DNA of 64,000 nucleotides from Hyphomicrobiales bacterium (GTDB taxonomy: Bacteria > Pseudomonadota > Alphaproteobacteria > Rhizobiales > Rhizobiaceae). The first letter of the stretch is position 1. Every line of letters starts with the position of its first letter. Shown piece after piece: positions 26,558 through 35,707 of this stretch. The position numbers were made by a program, and so were the translations under genes. The stretch covers positions 62,001-126,000 of the forward strand of contig UBZP01000001.1 in NCBI GenBank assembly GCA_900469965.1. The letters are read 5' to 3'. A model generated the notes under the pieces. That model did no database searches, was not told where the DNA came from, and saw only the letters and a list, made by a program, of their open reading frames with translations.

Positions 26558-27856
26558 TCAGCCAGCCGTCTTGGCGAAGCGGGCGAGCAGTTCGTTGCCT
26601 TCGCGCTCGATCGTGTCGAAGGCGTCCTTGACGGTGGTCTCGCCGGAGAAGATGCGGCCGTACTCGCGCTCCATGATCTCGCGGATCTGCGGATAGAAGC
26701 CGAGGCGGTAGCCCTTCGACCATTCGCCGCCCGGCAGCATCAGCTGCTTGATGCCGACTTCGGCGGCCGGGGTCTTCTCGTAGTAGCCCTCGGACTTGGC
26801 GAGCTCGTAGGCCTCCTTGGTGATGGCGACGTAGCCGGTGGCCTGATGGTAGAACTTCTGGATTTCCGGCGAGGTCAGGAACTGGAAGAAGTCGGCCACG
26901 CACTTGTTTTCCTCGGCCGGCTTGCCGGCCATGGCGAAGAGGGCCGCACCGCCGATGAAGGAATTGGTGCCGGCGCCGGCGATCGAGCCCCAGTAGGGCA
27001 GGAAGGTCGCGGAGAACGGCATCTGGGCAGTCTTCTGCAGGCCGCCGAAGGAGCCGGACGAGCCGACCCAGAGGGCCACCTTGTTTTCCTCGAAGGGCTT
27101 CTGGTTGTCCGCCCAGCCGGCGCCGTAATAGGCGAAGTAGCCTTCGTCGGCCCAGGCCTTCAGCTTCTCGAACATCATGACGAGGTTCGGGTCGGTGACC
27201 TTCAGCTTGGTATCGACGACGGTGTCGTAGCCGTTGTTGTTGGTGGCGAACTGGATGTTGTTGCGCGAGAAGAAGTTTTCCGTGAACTGCCAGGTGAGCT
27301 GCGCCTGGACGAGCGGGATGTAGCCGGCTTCCTTCAGCTTCGGCGCGACCTGCTCGAACTCTTCCCAGGTCTTCGGGGCCTCGACGCCGGCCTTCTTCAG
27401 CGCCTCGTCGTTGATGTACATGATCGGCGCGGACGAGTTGAACGGCATTCCGACGAACTTGCCGTCGCTGTCGGCGTAGAAGTAGCGCACGCCCTCGATG
27501 AAGGCGTTGCGGTCGAAGTCGTAGCCGGCTTCCTTGATCAGGTCCTCGGCGGGAACGACGGCGCCCTTGGCGTTGATGATGGTCGCGGCACCGGCGTCGA
27601 AGACCTGCAGGATGTTCGGCTGCTCGCCGGAGCGGAAGGCGGCGATGCCGGAGGCAAGGGCTTCCTCATAGGTGCCCTTGGAGACCGGCGTCAGCGCGCA
27701 GGCCGACTGGGCGGCGTTGAACTTCTGCGCCACCTCGTTGATGACCTCGCCGTTGCGGCCGGCCATGCCGTGCCACCAGGTGATGTTGGTCGCGGCAAGC
27801 GACGACGTCGCGGTCATGGCAATCGAAACTGCTGCGAGGGAAAACTGCTTGATCAT
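26558..27856 (-). CDS. ugpB: sn-Glycerol-3-phosphate ABC transporter substrate-binding protein
   Basis: Periplasmic binding protein of the Ugp importer, 432 residues. A Sec signal peptide (MIKQFSLAAVSIAMTATSSLA) precedes the mature start ATNITWWHGMAG. Family markers are VINEVAQKFN, FDAGAATIINAKGAVVPAEDL and SFIGGAALFAMAGK. It is the first gene of the operon, with a three-half-site Pho box 54 bp upstream of its ATG, so it is expected to be induced by phosphate limitation. It supplies organic phosphate (glycerol-3-phosphate or glycerophosphodiesters). Very similar proteins exist across Rhizobiaceae. Confidence 0.95.
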   Translation of the reverse strand: MIKQFSLAAVSIAMTATSSLAATNITWWHGMAGRNGEVINEVAQKFNAAQSACALTPVSKGTYEEALASGIAAFRSGEQPNILQVFDAGAATIINAKGAVVPAEDLIKEAGYDFDRNAFIEGVRYFYADSDGKFVGMPFNSSAPIMYINDEALKKAGVEAPKTWEEFEQVAPKLKEAGYIPLVQAQLTWQFTENFFSRNNIQFATNNNGYDTVVDTKLKVTDPNLVMMFEKLKAWADEGYFAYYGAGWADNQKPFEENKVALWVGSSGSFGGLQKTAQMPFSATFLPYWGSIAGAGTNSFIGGAALFAMAGKPAEENKCVADFFQFLTSPEIQKFYHQATGYVAITKEAYELAKSEGYYEKTPAAEVGIKQLMLPGGEWSKGYRLGFYPQIREIMEREYGRIFSGETTVKDAFDTIEREGNELLARFAKTAG

Positions 27857-27909
27857 GGAAGGATCCTCTCCACCGGTTAGATCGGTGTGCGAGTGCCTAG
27901 TGCCCCACC

Positions 27910-27938
27910 ATGACGGGCGCGTAACAGTTTCATGGCAG
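27910..27938 (-). promoter_or_regulatory. Triple Pho box upstream of ugpB
   Basis: On the minus strand three PhoB-type heptamers follow at exact 11-bp spacing: CTGCCAT (27938-27932), CTGTTAC (27927-27921) and CCGTCAT (27916-27910). The consensus heptamer is CTGTCAT, matched at 6, 5 and 6 of 7 positions. Pho boxes consist of such direct repeats with 4-bp gaps. The site is placed correctly to activate ugpB. Confidence 0.75.
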
Positions 27939-27983
27939 CAGGATTACAATTCACATCGCTTTCGTTTTACTTTCTCTTTTCCG

Positions 27984-28352
27984 TCAGAATGCGTCCGGCA
28001 GGTGCCGCGGCAGGCGCCAGGGGAGAACGGCGACGATGTCGTAGCGGATGGAAAGCCGATGGGCATCCGGCTGGCGGGCCAGCCAGACGTCGCTGGCGGC
28101 GCGGATGCGGTGCTGGGCCGATGCCGTCACGGCGAAGACGGCGCCCGCCTCGCTCGCCCGCGCCTTGACCTCGATGCAGGCGACCAGATCGCCCTTGCGG
28201 GCGATGATGTCGATCTCGCCGGCCTTCGTCCGGTAGCGGATCGCGACGATGCGGTAGCCCTTGGCGAACAGGTAGAGGGCGGCGACCATCTCGGCGCGGT
28301 GACCGCGGCGGAAGGCCTTCCGGCGCAGCCTCTTGCCGGCCTCATCGTCCAT
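27984..28352 (-). CDS. YraN family (UPF0102) protein
   Basis: A 122-residue nuclease-fold protein of unknown function, found next to rsmI in very many bacteria. The restriction-endonuclease-like core is visible: [49 protein letters not shown], with the GEIDI...EVKAR residues in PD-(D/E)XK-like spacing. It overlaps the end of rsmI by 11 nt, indicating co-translation. Confidence 0.93.
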   Translation of the reverse strand: MDDEAGKRLRRKAFRRGHRAEMVAALYLFAKGYRIVAIRYRTKAGEIDIIARKGDLVACIEVKARASEAGAVFAVTASAQHRIRAASDVWLARQPDAHRLSIRYDIVAVLPWRLPRHLPDAF

Positions 28353-29265
28353 CGCCGGCCTTCAGTTCGAGCAGGCGCTGGTAGAGGTCGCGCCGGTTCA
28401 TGCCGGTGAGGCGCGCGGCCTCCGTCGCGGCCTTGCCGGCCGGCATGTCGCGCACCAGCCCTGCCAGCAGCGCGTCGACGTCGGCCGCCTCCGGCGGTGC
28501 CTGCTCCGTCGGGGGGCCGATGACCAGCACGATCTCGCCCTTCACCTGCGGGTTTTCCGCATAATGCGCAGCGAGCCCGGCGAGCGTGGCGCGGCGGAAC
28601 TCCTCGAAGGTCTTGGTGAGTTCGCGGCAGACGGCGGCGGGACGATCGGCGCCCAGCACGTCGGCGGCGGCGGCCAGCGTGGCGCCGATGCGATGCGGGG
28701 ATTCGAAGAAGACGAGCGTCGCCGGAACCGTGGCGAGTTCGCCGAGGCGGTCCCGCCTGGCCTTGTCCTTCGTCGGCAGGAAGCCCGCGAACAGGAACGC
28801 GTCGTTGGGCAGGCCGGAGCCGACGAGGGCTGCCAGCGGCGCCGAGGCGCCGGGGATCGGCACGACCTTGTGGCCGGCCGCCAGCGCGAACTGGCCGAGG
28901 CGATAGCCGGGATCGGAGACGAGCGGCGTGCCAGCATCGGAGACGAGCGCCACGGACCTGCCCTCGTCGAGTGCCGCAACCAGCCTCGGCCCGACCTCGT
29001 CGGCGTTGTGCTCGTGATAGGCATAAGGACGGGTGGCGATGCCGTAGCGGTCAAGCAGCACGCGGGTGACGCGGGTATCCTCGCAGGCGAGCACGTCGGC
29101 GCCGGCCAGCGTCTCCAGCGCCCGCAGGGTGATGTCGCCCAGATTGCCGATCGGGGTCGCGACGAGATAGAGCGCCGGCTCCAGCGGGCGGGCGGCGACG
29201 AGCGCGCCGTGGACGCGGTAGTGGCGGGCAGCCGGCGCTGCCTCCCTGTGCGGCTGTTCCTGCAT
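28342..29265 (-). CDS. rsmI: 16S rRNA (cytidine-2'-O)-methyltransferase RsmI
   Basis: Methylates the 2'-OH of C1402 in 16S rRNA with SAM. The 307-residue protein has [20 protein letters not shown] (near 34), [35 protein letters not shown] and [18 protein letters not shown], all signature segments of the SpoU-unrelated TP-methylase RsmI family. The ~25-residue N-terminal extension is non-conserved. It is followed by and overlaps yraN, and diverges from dnaN across 256 bp. Confidence 0.96.
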   Translation of the reverse strand: MQEQPHREAAPAARHYRVHGALVAARPLEPALYLVATPIGNLGDITLRALETLAGADVLACEDTRVTRVLLDRYGIATRPYAYHEHNADEVGPRLVAALDEGRSVALVSDAGTPLVSDPGYRLGQFALAAGHKVVPIPGASAPLAALVGSGLPNDAFLFAGFLPTKDKARRDRLGELATVPATLVFFESPHRIGATLAAAADVLGADRPAAVCRELTKTFEEFRRATLAGLAAHYAENPQVKGEIVLVIGPPTEQAPPEAADVDALLAGLVRDMPAGKAATEAARLTGMNRRDLYQRLLELKAGDGR

Positions 29266-29521
29266 TCTCGGCTTACATTCCTGCCGCCGCCTCCGGACCT
29301 CGGGGCGGTCTTCGTCTCCTTATGGGCGAGCCAAGGACGGGCCGCAAGGCCACGGGTGCATCGGCATGCCGCGGTATCCCCTGTCACGATCGCCATGCCT
29401 CTTGCATTCCGCCGGTCAAATCTGCCAATTTGCCCGTCCACATCCTTCCGGCGCCAGCCGGCAAACAAGAAGACGCCGTGCCGGCGCCGCCGGCGGGCAA
29501 GCGGTCGAAAGCGATACTCCA

Positions 29522-30640
29522 ATGCGCATCACCATCGAGCGGTCCAACCTCCTGAAGTCGCTGAACCACGTCCATCGCGTGGTCGAACGGCGCAACACGA
29601 TCCCGATCCTTTCGAACGTGCTGCTGCGCGCGGACGCCGGCAGCCTGGAGATGAAGGCGACAGACCTCGACCTCGAGATCACCGAGGCGACGCCGGCCCA
29701 GGTCGAGCAGGCCGGTGCGACGACGGTGCCCGCCCACCTGCTCTACGATATCGTCCGCAAGCTCTCCGACGGCTCCGAGGTGCAGCTCTCCAACACGCCA
29801 GATGGCGGCGCCATGACGGTGACATCGGGCCGCTCGAAGTTCTCGCTGCAGTGCCTGCCGCAGTCCGATTTCCCGGACCTGACCGCCGGCAGCTTCAGCC
29901 ATACCTTCAAGCTGAAGGCGACCGAGCTGAAGATGCTGATCGACCGCACCCAGTTCGCGATCTCGACGGAGGAGACGCGCTACTACCTGAACGGCATCTT
30001 CGTGCATACGATCGAAAGCGACGGCAAGCTGAAGCTGCGCGCGGTCGCGACCGACGGCCACAGGCTGGCGCGCGCCGACGTCGAAGCCCCGTCGGGCTCG
30101 GAGGGCATGCCCGGCATCATCATCCCGCGCAAGACGGTCGGCGAGTTGCAGAAGCTGGTCGACAATCCGGATCTCGTCGTCACCGTGGAGGTCTCGGATG
30201 CGAAGATCCGCTTCACCATCGGTTCGGTGGTGCTGACCTCCAAGCTGATCGACGGCACCTTCCCCGACTACCAGCGGGTCATCCCCGCCAACAACGACAA
30301 GGAACTGAAGATCGACTGCCAGTCCTTCGCCCAGGCGGTCGACCGCGTCTCCACCATTTCGTCCGAACGCGGCCGCGCGGTGAAGCTGGCGCTGAGCGAG
30401 GGGCAGATGACGCTGACGGTGAACAACCCGGATTCTGGCAGCGCCACGGAAGAGCTGCCGGTCGGCTACGAGAGCGACCCGCTCGAGATCGGCTTCAACG
30501 CGAAATACCTGCTCGACATCACCGCGCAGCTGTCCGGCGAGGAGGCCGTGTTCATGCTGGCCGATCCGGGCTCGCCGACGCTGGTGCGCGATCTCGCCGG
30601 CGACGATGCGCTCTACGTGCTGATGCCGATGCGCGTCTAG
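29522..30640 (+). CDS. dnaN: DNA polymerase III beta subunit (sliding clamp)
   Basis: The ring clamp that tethers DNA polymerases. The 372-residue protein has the three clamp domains in order; the start MRITIERSNLLKSLNHVHRVVERRNTIPIL and the C-terminus LMPMRV, which forms the partner-binding groove, are typical. The ATG at 29522 is used; a longer open frame from 29366 reads through the promoter region. As in other alphaproteobacteria it is not in an operon with dnaA (28 kb away). A 9-bp hairpin follows the stop. Confidence 0.97.
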   Translation: MRITIERSNLLKSLNHVHRVVERRNTIPILSNVLLRADAGSLEMKATDLDLEITEATPAQVEQAGATTVPAHLLYDIVRKLSDGSEVQLSNTPDGGAMTVTSGRSKFSLQCLPQSDFPDLTAGSFSHTFKLKATELKMLIDRTQFAISTEETRYYLNGIFVHTIESDGKLKLRAVATDGHRLARADVEAPSGSEGMPGIIIPRKTVGELQKLVDNPDLVVTVEVSDAKIRFTIGSVVLTSKLIDGTFPDYQRVIPANNDKELKIDCQSFAQAVDRVSTISSERGRAVKLALSEGQMTLTVNNPDSGSATEELPVGYESDPLEIGFNAKYLLDITAQLSGEEAVFMLADPGSPTLVRDLAGDDALYVLMPMRV

Positions 30641-30666
30641 GATGCGGGGTCGGCTGTGAGATCAAG

Positions 30667-30688
30667 CGGCGGGTCGGATGGCCCGCCG
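30667..30688 (+). terminator. Probable terminator after dnaN
   Basis: Arms CGGCGGGTC and GGCCCGCCG (one G-T pair) close a GGAT loop 26 bp after the dnaN stop, followed by the T-rich TTTCGCTTT. It is a reasonable intrinsic terminator with an imperfect T-run. Confidence 0.6.
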
Positions 30689-30845
30689 TTTCGCTTTCCG
30701 GTGACAAGCTGTTGATCCGGCGCGAACAGACTTGTTTTTGACGCAAACGGCTACACATAGTGTGCCATCGAATAGACACGGTTCAGGGGATCCGGTCCGC
30801 ACGGGCGCCGGGTCGGTTTCCTTGACGGCCACACCGGGGGACGAC

Positions 30846-31448
30846 ATGAGTTTGCGTGTGAAGGTGAAGGAACGGCTCGGCAGGAAGTTTGACGAGGAGA
30901 TCCGCTTCTTCAAGGGCTGGATCAGCAATACCCGCGCTGTCGGCTCGATCATCCCCACCTCCTCGGTGACCGCGCGCCGGATGGCGAGCGTGGTCGATCC
31001 GCATTCGAACCTCCCCGTCCTCGAACTCGGCCCGGGCACGGGCGCCATCACCAAGGCCATTCTCGAGGCGGGCGTGGCACCGGAAAAGATCGTCTCGGTC
31101 GAATACTCCACCGATTTCTACAACCATCTCGTCGAACGCTTCGAGGGCGTGAACTTCATCAATGGCGACGCCTTCGATCTCGACGCCACGCTCGGCCCGC
31201 TGAAGGACGTGCAGTTCGACAGCGTCGTCTCGGCCGTGCCGCTGCTGAATTTCCCGATGCATCGCCGCGTCGCGCTGATCGAGGACCTTCTGCGGCGCAT
31301 CCCGGCCGGCCGGCCGGTCGTACAGATCTCCTACGGGCCCGTGTCGCCGGTGACGGCGATGCCAGATCGCTACCAGATCAGCCACCTCGACTTCGTCGTG
31401 CGCAACATTCCACCGGCGCAGCTTTGGACCTACCGCAAGACGAACTGA
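30846..31448 (+). CDS. pmtA: Phospholipid N-methyltransferase PmtA (Rhizobium/Sinorhizobium type)
   Basis: Methylates phosphatidylethanolamine three times with SAM to give phosphatidylcholine. The 200-residue protein starts MSLRVKVKERLGRKFDEEIRFFKGWI and has SAM motif I LELGPGTGAITKAILEAG (about 61-78) and VVSAVPLLNFPMHRR. This is the Sinorhizobium-type, rRNA-adenine-dimethylase-like enzyme, distinct from the UbiE-like Rhodobacter type. The start at 30846 matches that family; the frame is open further upstream to 30732. It lies downstream of dnaN and shortly before a histidine phosphatase and pyrF. Confidence 0.92.
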   Translation: MSLRVKVKERLGRKFDEEIRFFKGWISNTRAVGSIIPTSSVTARRMASVVDPHSNLPVLELGPGTGAITKAILEAGVAPEKIVSVEYSTDFYNHLVERFEGVNFINGDAFDLDATLGPLKDVQFDSVVSAVPLLNFPMHRRVALIEDLLRRIPAGRPVVQISYGPVSPVTAMPDRYQISHLDFVVRNIPPAQLWTYRKTN

Positions 31449-31457
31449 GCGACGGCC

Positions 31458-32042
31458 GTGTTCGCGCTCTACATCACCCATCCGCAGATCCGGATCGAAC
31501 CCGACGTGCCGGTGCCCCGATGGGGACTGTCGGAGATCGGCCGCCAGCGCGCCGAGCAGACGGCCGGGTCGGCCTGGGTCCGGTCACTCAGGCGGATCGT
31601 CTCCAGCGACGAGGTGAAGGCGGTCGAGACGGCGGAAATCCTGGCGCATGCGGCCGGGATCAAGGTCGAGATCGCCCATGGCATGGGCGAGAACGACCGC
31701 AGCGCCACCGGCTTCCTTCCGCCCGACCGTTTCCAGGAAGCGGCCGACTGGTTCTTCGCCCATCCGACGGAGAGCTTCCGCGGCTGGGAACGGGCGGTCG
31801 ACGCGCAGGCGCGGATCGTCGCGCAGGTGGACGAGGTGCTGGACAGCCACGATAAGAGGCAACCGATCGCCTTCGTCGGACACGGCGGCGTCGGCACACT
31901 GCTGAAATGCCACCTGCAGGGCCTGCCGATCGCGCGCAGCCACGACCAGCCCGGAAGCGGCGGCAATCTTTTCGCCTTCCGGCTTGAAGATCGCACCGTC
32001 ACATGCGACTGGACGGCGATGGAGTCGTGGAAGGGGATCTGA
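31458..32042 (+). CDS. Histidine phosphatase superfamily protein with atypical N-terminal motif
   Basis: A 194-residue phosphoglycerate-mutase-like protein. The active-site His lies in ALYITHPQI (H8), but the canonical RHG motif reads THP: the Arg that normally binds phosphate is replaced by Thr. The rest is present: [34 protein letters not shown] and the second His in [12 protein letters not shown] rhizobial subfamily with this motif seems to exist by recall. The substrate is unknown. It lies 9 nt after pmtA and 2 nt before pyrF, in one probable transcript. Confidence 0.85.
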   Translation: MFALYITHPQIRIEPDVPVPRWGLSEIGRQRAEQTAGSAWVRSLRRIVSSDEVKAVETAEILAHAAGIKVEIAHGMGENDRSATGFLPPDRFQEAADWFFAHPTESFRGWERAVDAQARIVAQVDEVLDSHDKRQPIAFVGHGGVGTLLKCHLQGLPIARSHDQPGSGGNLFAFRLEDRTVTCDWTAMESWKGI

Positions 32043-32044
32043 AC

Positions 32045-32743
32045 ATGGATGCACGCGAGCGCCTGATCGTCGGGCTGGACGTCCCGACCGTGGCCGAGGC
32101 GGAGGCGAAGGTTCGCGCGCTCGGCGACAGCGTGCTCTTCTACAAGATCGGCTACCAGCTGGTCTTCGCCGGCGGGCTGGAGTTCGCCCGCGAGCTCGCG
32201 CAGGACGGCAAGAAGGTCTTCCTCGACATGAAGCTGCTCGACATCGACAACACGGTGGCCAAGGGCGTCGAGAACATCGCCAGGATGGGCATGTCGATGC
32301 TGACGCTGCACGCCTATCCGAAGGCGATGCGGGCTGCGGTCGAAGCGGCGAGCGGCTCCGGCCTCTGCCTGCTCGGCGTCACCGTGCTGACGTCCATGGA
32401 CAAGGACGACCTCGCCGAGGCCGGCTACGACTGCGACCCGCGCACGCTGGTGTTGCGCCGGGCGGAACAGGCGCGCGCGGCCGGCATGGGCGGCATCGTC
32501 TGCTCGGCCGAGGAGGCTGCTGCCGTCCGCAAGATCACAGGGCCGGACATGGCGGTCGTGACCCCCGGCATCCGGCCGGCCGGCGCGGAGAAGGGCGACC
32601 AGAAGCGGGTGATGACGCCCGCGGAGGCGCTGAGGGCCGGATCGAGCCACCTCGTCGTGGCCCGGCCGATCGTCATGGCCGACGATCCCCGCGCCGCCGC
32701 CGAGGCGATCCTTGCCGAAATGGCCGGCGCACGCGCGGCATAG
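32045..32743 (+). CDS. pyrF: Orotidine 5'-phosphate decarboxylase
   Basis: Last step of UMP synthesis. The 232-residue protein has the active-site tetrad region [17 protein letters not shown] (the DxKxxD motif), the N-terminal LIVGLDVPT and the phosphate-binding VTPGIRPAG. The length is normal. The ATG at 32045 follows GAAGGGGA, 2 nt after the stop of the phosphatase gene, so the pair is translationally close. Downstream is a DUF1330 gene. Confidence 0.96.
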   Translation: MDARERLIVGLDVPTVAEAEAKVRALGDSVLFYKIGYQLVFAGGLEFARELAQDGKKVFLDMKLLDIDNTVAKGVENIARMGMSMLTLHAYPKAMRAAVEAASGSGLCLLGVTVLTSMDKDDLAEAGYDCDPRTLVLRRAEQARAAGMGGIVCSAEEAAAVRKITGPDMAVVTPGIRPAGAEKGDQKRVMTPAEALRAGSSHLVVARPIVMADDPRAAAEAILAEMAGARAA

Positions 32744-32766
32744 ACCGACGACCGAAGGAGGAGACG

Positions 32767-33054
32767 ATGGCCAAGGGATACTGGATCGCTCGCGTCGATG
32801 TTCGCGATCCCGAGCGCTACAAGGACTATGTCGCGGCGGCAAAGCCCGCCTTCGAGAAATACGGCGCGACATTCCTCGCCCGCGGCGGCCCGTTCCAGAA
32901 GCTGGAAGGACAGGTGCGCGCGCGCAACGTCGTCATCGAGTTCCCGTCGATGCAGGCGGCGATCGACTGCTACAATTCCCCGGAATACCAGATCGCCGCA
33001 GCCATCCGCCAGGAGGTGGCGGACGCGGAGATGGTGGTGGTCGAAGGCGTCTGA
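32767..33054 (+). CDS. DUF1330 domain protein
   Basis: A 95-residue protein of the DUF1330 family, a dimeric alpha-beta barrel fold of unknown activity related to antibiotic-monooxygenase-like domains. It starts MAKGYWIARVDVRDPERYKDYVAAAKPAFEKYGATFLARGG and ends with RQEVADAEMVVVEGV, both typical. A strong GGAGGAG ribosome-binding site precedes the ATG. It follows pyrF by 23 nt, probably in the same transcript, a pairing seen in rhizobia by recall. Confidence 0.92.
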   Translation: MAKGYWIARVDVRDPERYKDYVAAAKPAFEKYGATFLARGGPFQKLEGQVRARNVVIEFPSMQAAIDCYNSPEYQIAAAIRQEVADAEMVVVEGV

Positions 33055-33175
33055 AACCAGCTCCCGGAAACGGTTTGGCGATGCGGCGGGGTGCGCGCAG
33101 GAGACGCCTTCACCTGCCCGGCTCTTTCGGCTATGTAGGCCTCACCCACCTTCGCCTTTTCCAGGAGCATTCCGC

Positions 33176-34150
33176 ATGACCCTCTCCAACCTTCCACCGC
33201 AGGTCACCGTGTTCGGCGGCTCCGGTTTTGTCGGCCGACATGTGGTGAGGGCACTGGCGAAGCGCGGCTATCGCATCCGGGTCGCGGTGCGGCGGCCGGA
33301 CCTGGCGGGCTTCCTGCAGCCGATCGGCGGGCTGGGGCAGATTTCCTTCGTCCAGGCCAACCTGCGCTACCGGGATTCGATCGACCGCGCCGTCCATGAC
33401 GCCGATCACGTCGTCAACTGCGTCGGGATCCTGTTCGAGAAGGGTCGCAACCGCTTCAACGCGGTGCAGGACTTCGGCGCCCGTGCGGTGGCGGAAGCCG
33501 CCCGCGCCCGCGGCGCCACCCTGACCCATATCTCCGCCATCGGCGCGGACGCCAACTCGGCCTCCGACTACGCCCGCTCGAAGGGCCGCGGCGAGGACGG
33601 GATCCGCCAGGTGCTGCCCGAGGCGGTGATCCTGCGTCCCTCGATCATCTTCGGGCCGGAGGACGGCTTCTTCAACAAGTTCGCCAGCATGTCGCGCTTC
33701 GCGCCCGCCCTGCCGCTGGTCGGCGGCGGCCATACCAAGTTCCAGCCGGTCTACGTGACCGACGTGGCCGAAGCGGTCGCCCGCGCCGTCGACGGCCAGG
33801 CCGCGAAGGGCACGACCTACGAACTCGGCGGCCCGGAAGTGCTGTCCTTCCGCCAGTGTCTCGAGCTGATGCTGGAGGTGATCGACCGCAGGCGGGCGCT
33901 GGTGTCCCTGCCCTTCGGCATCGCCTCCATGATCGGCTCGTTCGCCTCGCTCGTTCCCTTCGTCGATCCGCCGCTGACGCCGGACCAGGTGACGCTTTTG
34001 CGCTCCGACAACATCGTCTCGGACGCCGCCAAGAAGGACGGGCGCACGATCCAGGCGCTCGGGATCACCCCGGCGCTGGCAGAGGCGATCCTGCCGTCCT
34101 ATCTCGTGCGCTACCGCCCGCAGGGCCAGTTCACCCGCGGCACGGCCTGA
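33176..34150 (+). CDS. NDUFA9-like NAD(P)-binding epimerase family protein
   Basis: A 324-residue atypical short-chain dehydrogenase of the complex-I-NDUFA9-like type. The Rossmann loop is VTVFGGSGFVGRHVVRALAKRGY (about 10-32), followed by VVNCVGILFEKGRNRFNAVQ, SKGRGED and ILRPSIIFGPEDGFFNKFASM. The Tyr-xxx-Lys pair is present as YARSK. Mitochondrial relatives are structural subunits of complex I; bacterial function is unknown. The ATG at 33176 follows CCAGGAG. A strong terminator hairpin lies 45 bp after the stop. Confidence 0.9.
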   Translation: MTLSNLPPQVTVFGGSGFVGRHVVRALAKRGYRIRVAVRRPDLAGFLQPIGGLGQISFVQANLRYRDSIDRAVHDADHVVNCVGILFEKGRNRFNAVQDFGARAVAEAARARGATLTHISAIGADANSASDYARSKGRGEDGIRQVLPEAVILRPSIIFGPEDGFFNKFASMSRFAPALPLVGGGHTKFQPVYVTDVAEAVARAVDGQAAKGTTYELGGPEVLSFRQCLELMLEVIDRRRALVSLPFGIASMIGSFASLVPFVDPPLTPDQVTLLRSDNIVSDAAKKDGRTIQALGITPALAEAILPSYLVRYRPQGQFTRGTA

Positions 34151-34483
34151 GGCCGGCAGCACGGTTAGTCTCGCCCCCTGAGCGACATCAGATCCGGCCG
34201 CCCGGCCTTCCGGGCGGCCGTTTCGTTCGGGCCATTTCCAACGCCCCGTCACACCCCGACAGGCCGCCGGGCGTGGCCTTGCCGCCGCCTCGGCGCGCGC
34301 CCCCGACCCGGCCGAGCGGATCGTTGCAGTTGTGCCGCAGTGGACAAAATCAGCGCGCCATTTACGCGGGATTCAGCATGTCGGGTTATTGATGTTTCTC
34401 AGGGCGGCGCATACACACCGCCTCGCGCGACAGGGCCGCAACGGCTGACCGGCGCAGACACTTCCTCAGGGGCACTCTTCGAC
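34151..34483. other. 333-bp spacer after the NDUFA9-like gene
   Basis: After the terminator (34195-34223) the spacer contains GC-rich sequence and then the presumed promoter of a small exported protein gene at 34484. The segment 34335-34400 is less GC-rich (CAAAATCAGCGCG, CGGGTTATTGATG). I see no further gene. Confidence 0.5.
34195..34223 (+). terminator. Terminator after the NDUFA9-like gene
   Basis: Perfect 11-bp arms (34195-34205 CGGCCGCCCGG and 34210-34220) close a CCTT loop and are followed by TTTCGTT. This is a strong intrinsic terminator candidate for the pmtA-pyrF-epimerase stretch. Confidence 0.75.
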
Positions 34484-34636
34484 ATGGGCAAGGCAATTGC
34501 ACTCTTCTTCGGCTGCGCAGCTCTGGTGATCCTGGCGGGCTCCTTCGTGGCCCCGTCGACGGTCGCCGCAGGCAAGCACGGATGCGCGCCGGCCTATGGT
34601 GTCGACCCCTGCACGACCGCGTCGATCGGCCGCTGA
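34484..34636 (+). CDS. Small secreted or membrane-anchored hypothetical protein
   Basis: A 50-residue frame starting MGKAIALFFGCAALVILAGSFV, a good signal peptide or membrane helix with a likely cleavage near VAA-GKHG. The mature part (about 20 residues) has two cysteines, in HGCAPAYGVDPCTT, that could form a disulfide. The ribosome-binding site is weak (AGGGGC). I do not recognise a family. It stands alone between two terminator-like hairpins, before the convergent uppP gene. It may be real because signal peptide, stop and spacing fit, but there is no homology evidence. Confidence 0.5.
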   Translation: MGKAIALFFGCAALVILAGSFVAPSTVAAGKHGCAPAYGVDPCTTASIGR

Positions 34637-34727
34637 CGCAAAGGGCCGGACGCTGACGCCCGGCCCCTGAAGATCGCGCCGAAGCGCCCCTCGTTTCATC
34701 GCTGCGGGCCCCTTGCGGGCCCAGCCA

Positions 34728-35534
34728 CTATCCCCAGATCGCCAGCCCGACCAGGCCGGCCAGTCCGATCAGGATTCGCCAGATGGCGAAGGGGGCGAAG
34801 CCGCGCCGCGAGACGAAGTTCAGAAGCGAGCCGACCACCAGCAGCGCCGAGACGAACGCGGCAACGAAGCCGACGGCGATGATCATCCCGTCGTCGAAGC
34901 TGAGCACGTCGCGGTTCTTGTAGAGATCGAGGGTGAAGGCGCCGAGCATGGTCGGCATGGCCAGGAAGAAGGAGAACTCGGCGGCAGACCGCTTGTCGGT
35001 GCCCATCAGCAGGGCGCCTGCGATCGTCGCCCCCGAGCGCGAGGTTCCCGGAATCATCGCCAGGCACTGGAAAAGGCCGATCTTGAAGGCGAGCGACGGC
35101 GGATAGTCCATCACGTCCGTGTAGCGCGGCTTCAGCGACAGGCGATCGATCGCATAGAGCAGGATACCGCCGACGATGAGCACGACACAGATCAATTGCG
35201 GCGTCTCGAACAGCACGGTCTTGATGAAGTCATGCGCGATCACGCCGATCACGGCGGCCGGCAGGAAGGCGAGGAGCACGCAGAGCACGAAGCGCCGCGC
35301 CTTTGCGCTGTCCGGCAGCGCCATGGCGATATGGATCAGCTTGCCGGCATAGACGGCAAGGATCGCCAGGATGGCGCCGAGCTGGATGAGGACGGCGAAG
35401 GTGTTGCCGGGAGACTTGAAGCCGAGAAAGTGTCCGGCGAGCAGAACATGGGCCGTGGAGGACACGGGGATGAATTCGGTCAGGCCCTCGATCAATCCGA
35501 GTACGAGGGCGCTGACAATCGACTGGTCGGCCAT
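34728..35534 (-). CDS. uppP: Undecaprenyl-diphosphatase
   Basis: Dephosphorylates undecaprenyl diphosphate to recycle the lipid carrier of peptidoglycan and other envelope polymers; its excess gives bacitracin resistance. The 268-residue, eight-helix membrane protein has the catalytic segments [17 protein letters not shown] (about 16-32) and [18 protein letters not shown] (about 160-177). The length is typical. It converges on the small protein gene and diverges from a GST gene. Confidence 0.96.
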   Translation of the reverse strand: MADQSIVSALVLGLIEGLTEFIPVSSTAHVLLAGHFLGFKSPGNTFAVLIQLGAILAILAVYAGKLIHIAMALPDSAKARRFVLCVLLAFLPAAVIGVIAHDFIKTVLFETPQLICVVLIVGGILLYAIDRLSLKPRYTDVMDYPPSLAFKIGLFQCLAMIPGTSRSGATIAGALLMGTDKRSAAEFSFFLAMPTMLGAFTLDLYKNRDVLSFDDGMIIAVGFVAAFVSALLVVGSLLNFVSRRGFAPFAIWRILIGLAGLVGLAIWG

Positions 35535-35707
35535 TGAAAATCCTTGAAGAGGTGATGTTGGGAGGGAACATCACGAACCGATTCGCTTGTTTTTGCCTTG
35601 CCATCTTCCTATAGCTTTGTGTCAGGAGTCGTGAAAAGCGCAATCCGTGTTTCCGGCCGGCGGCCGACCCCACTTCCTCCGACAATCACTTGAAGAAAAG
35701 CGCATCA

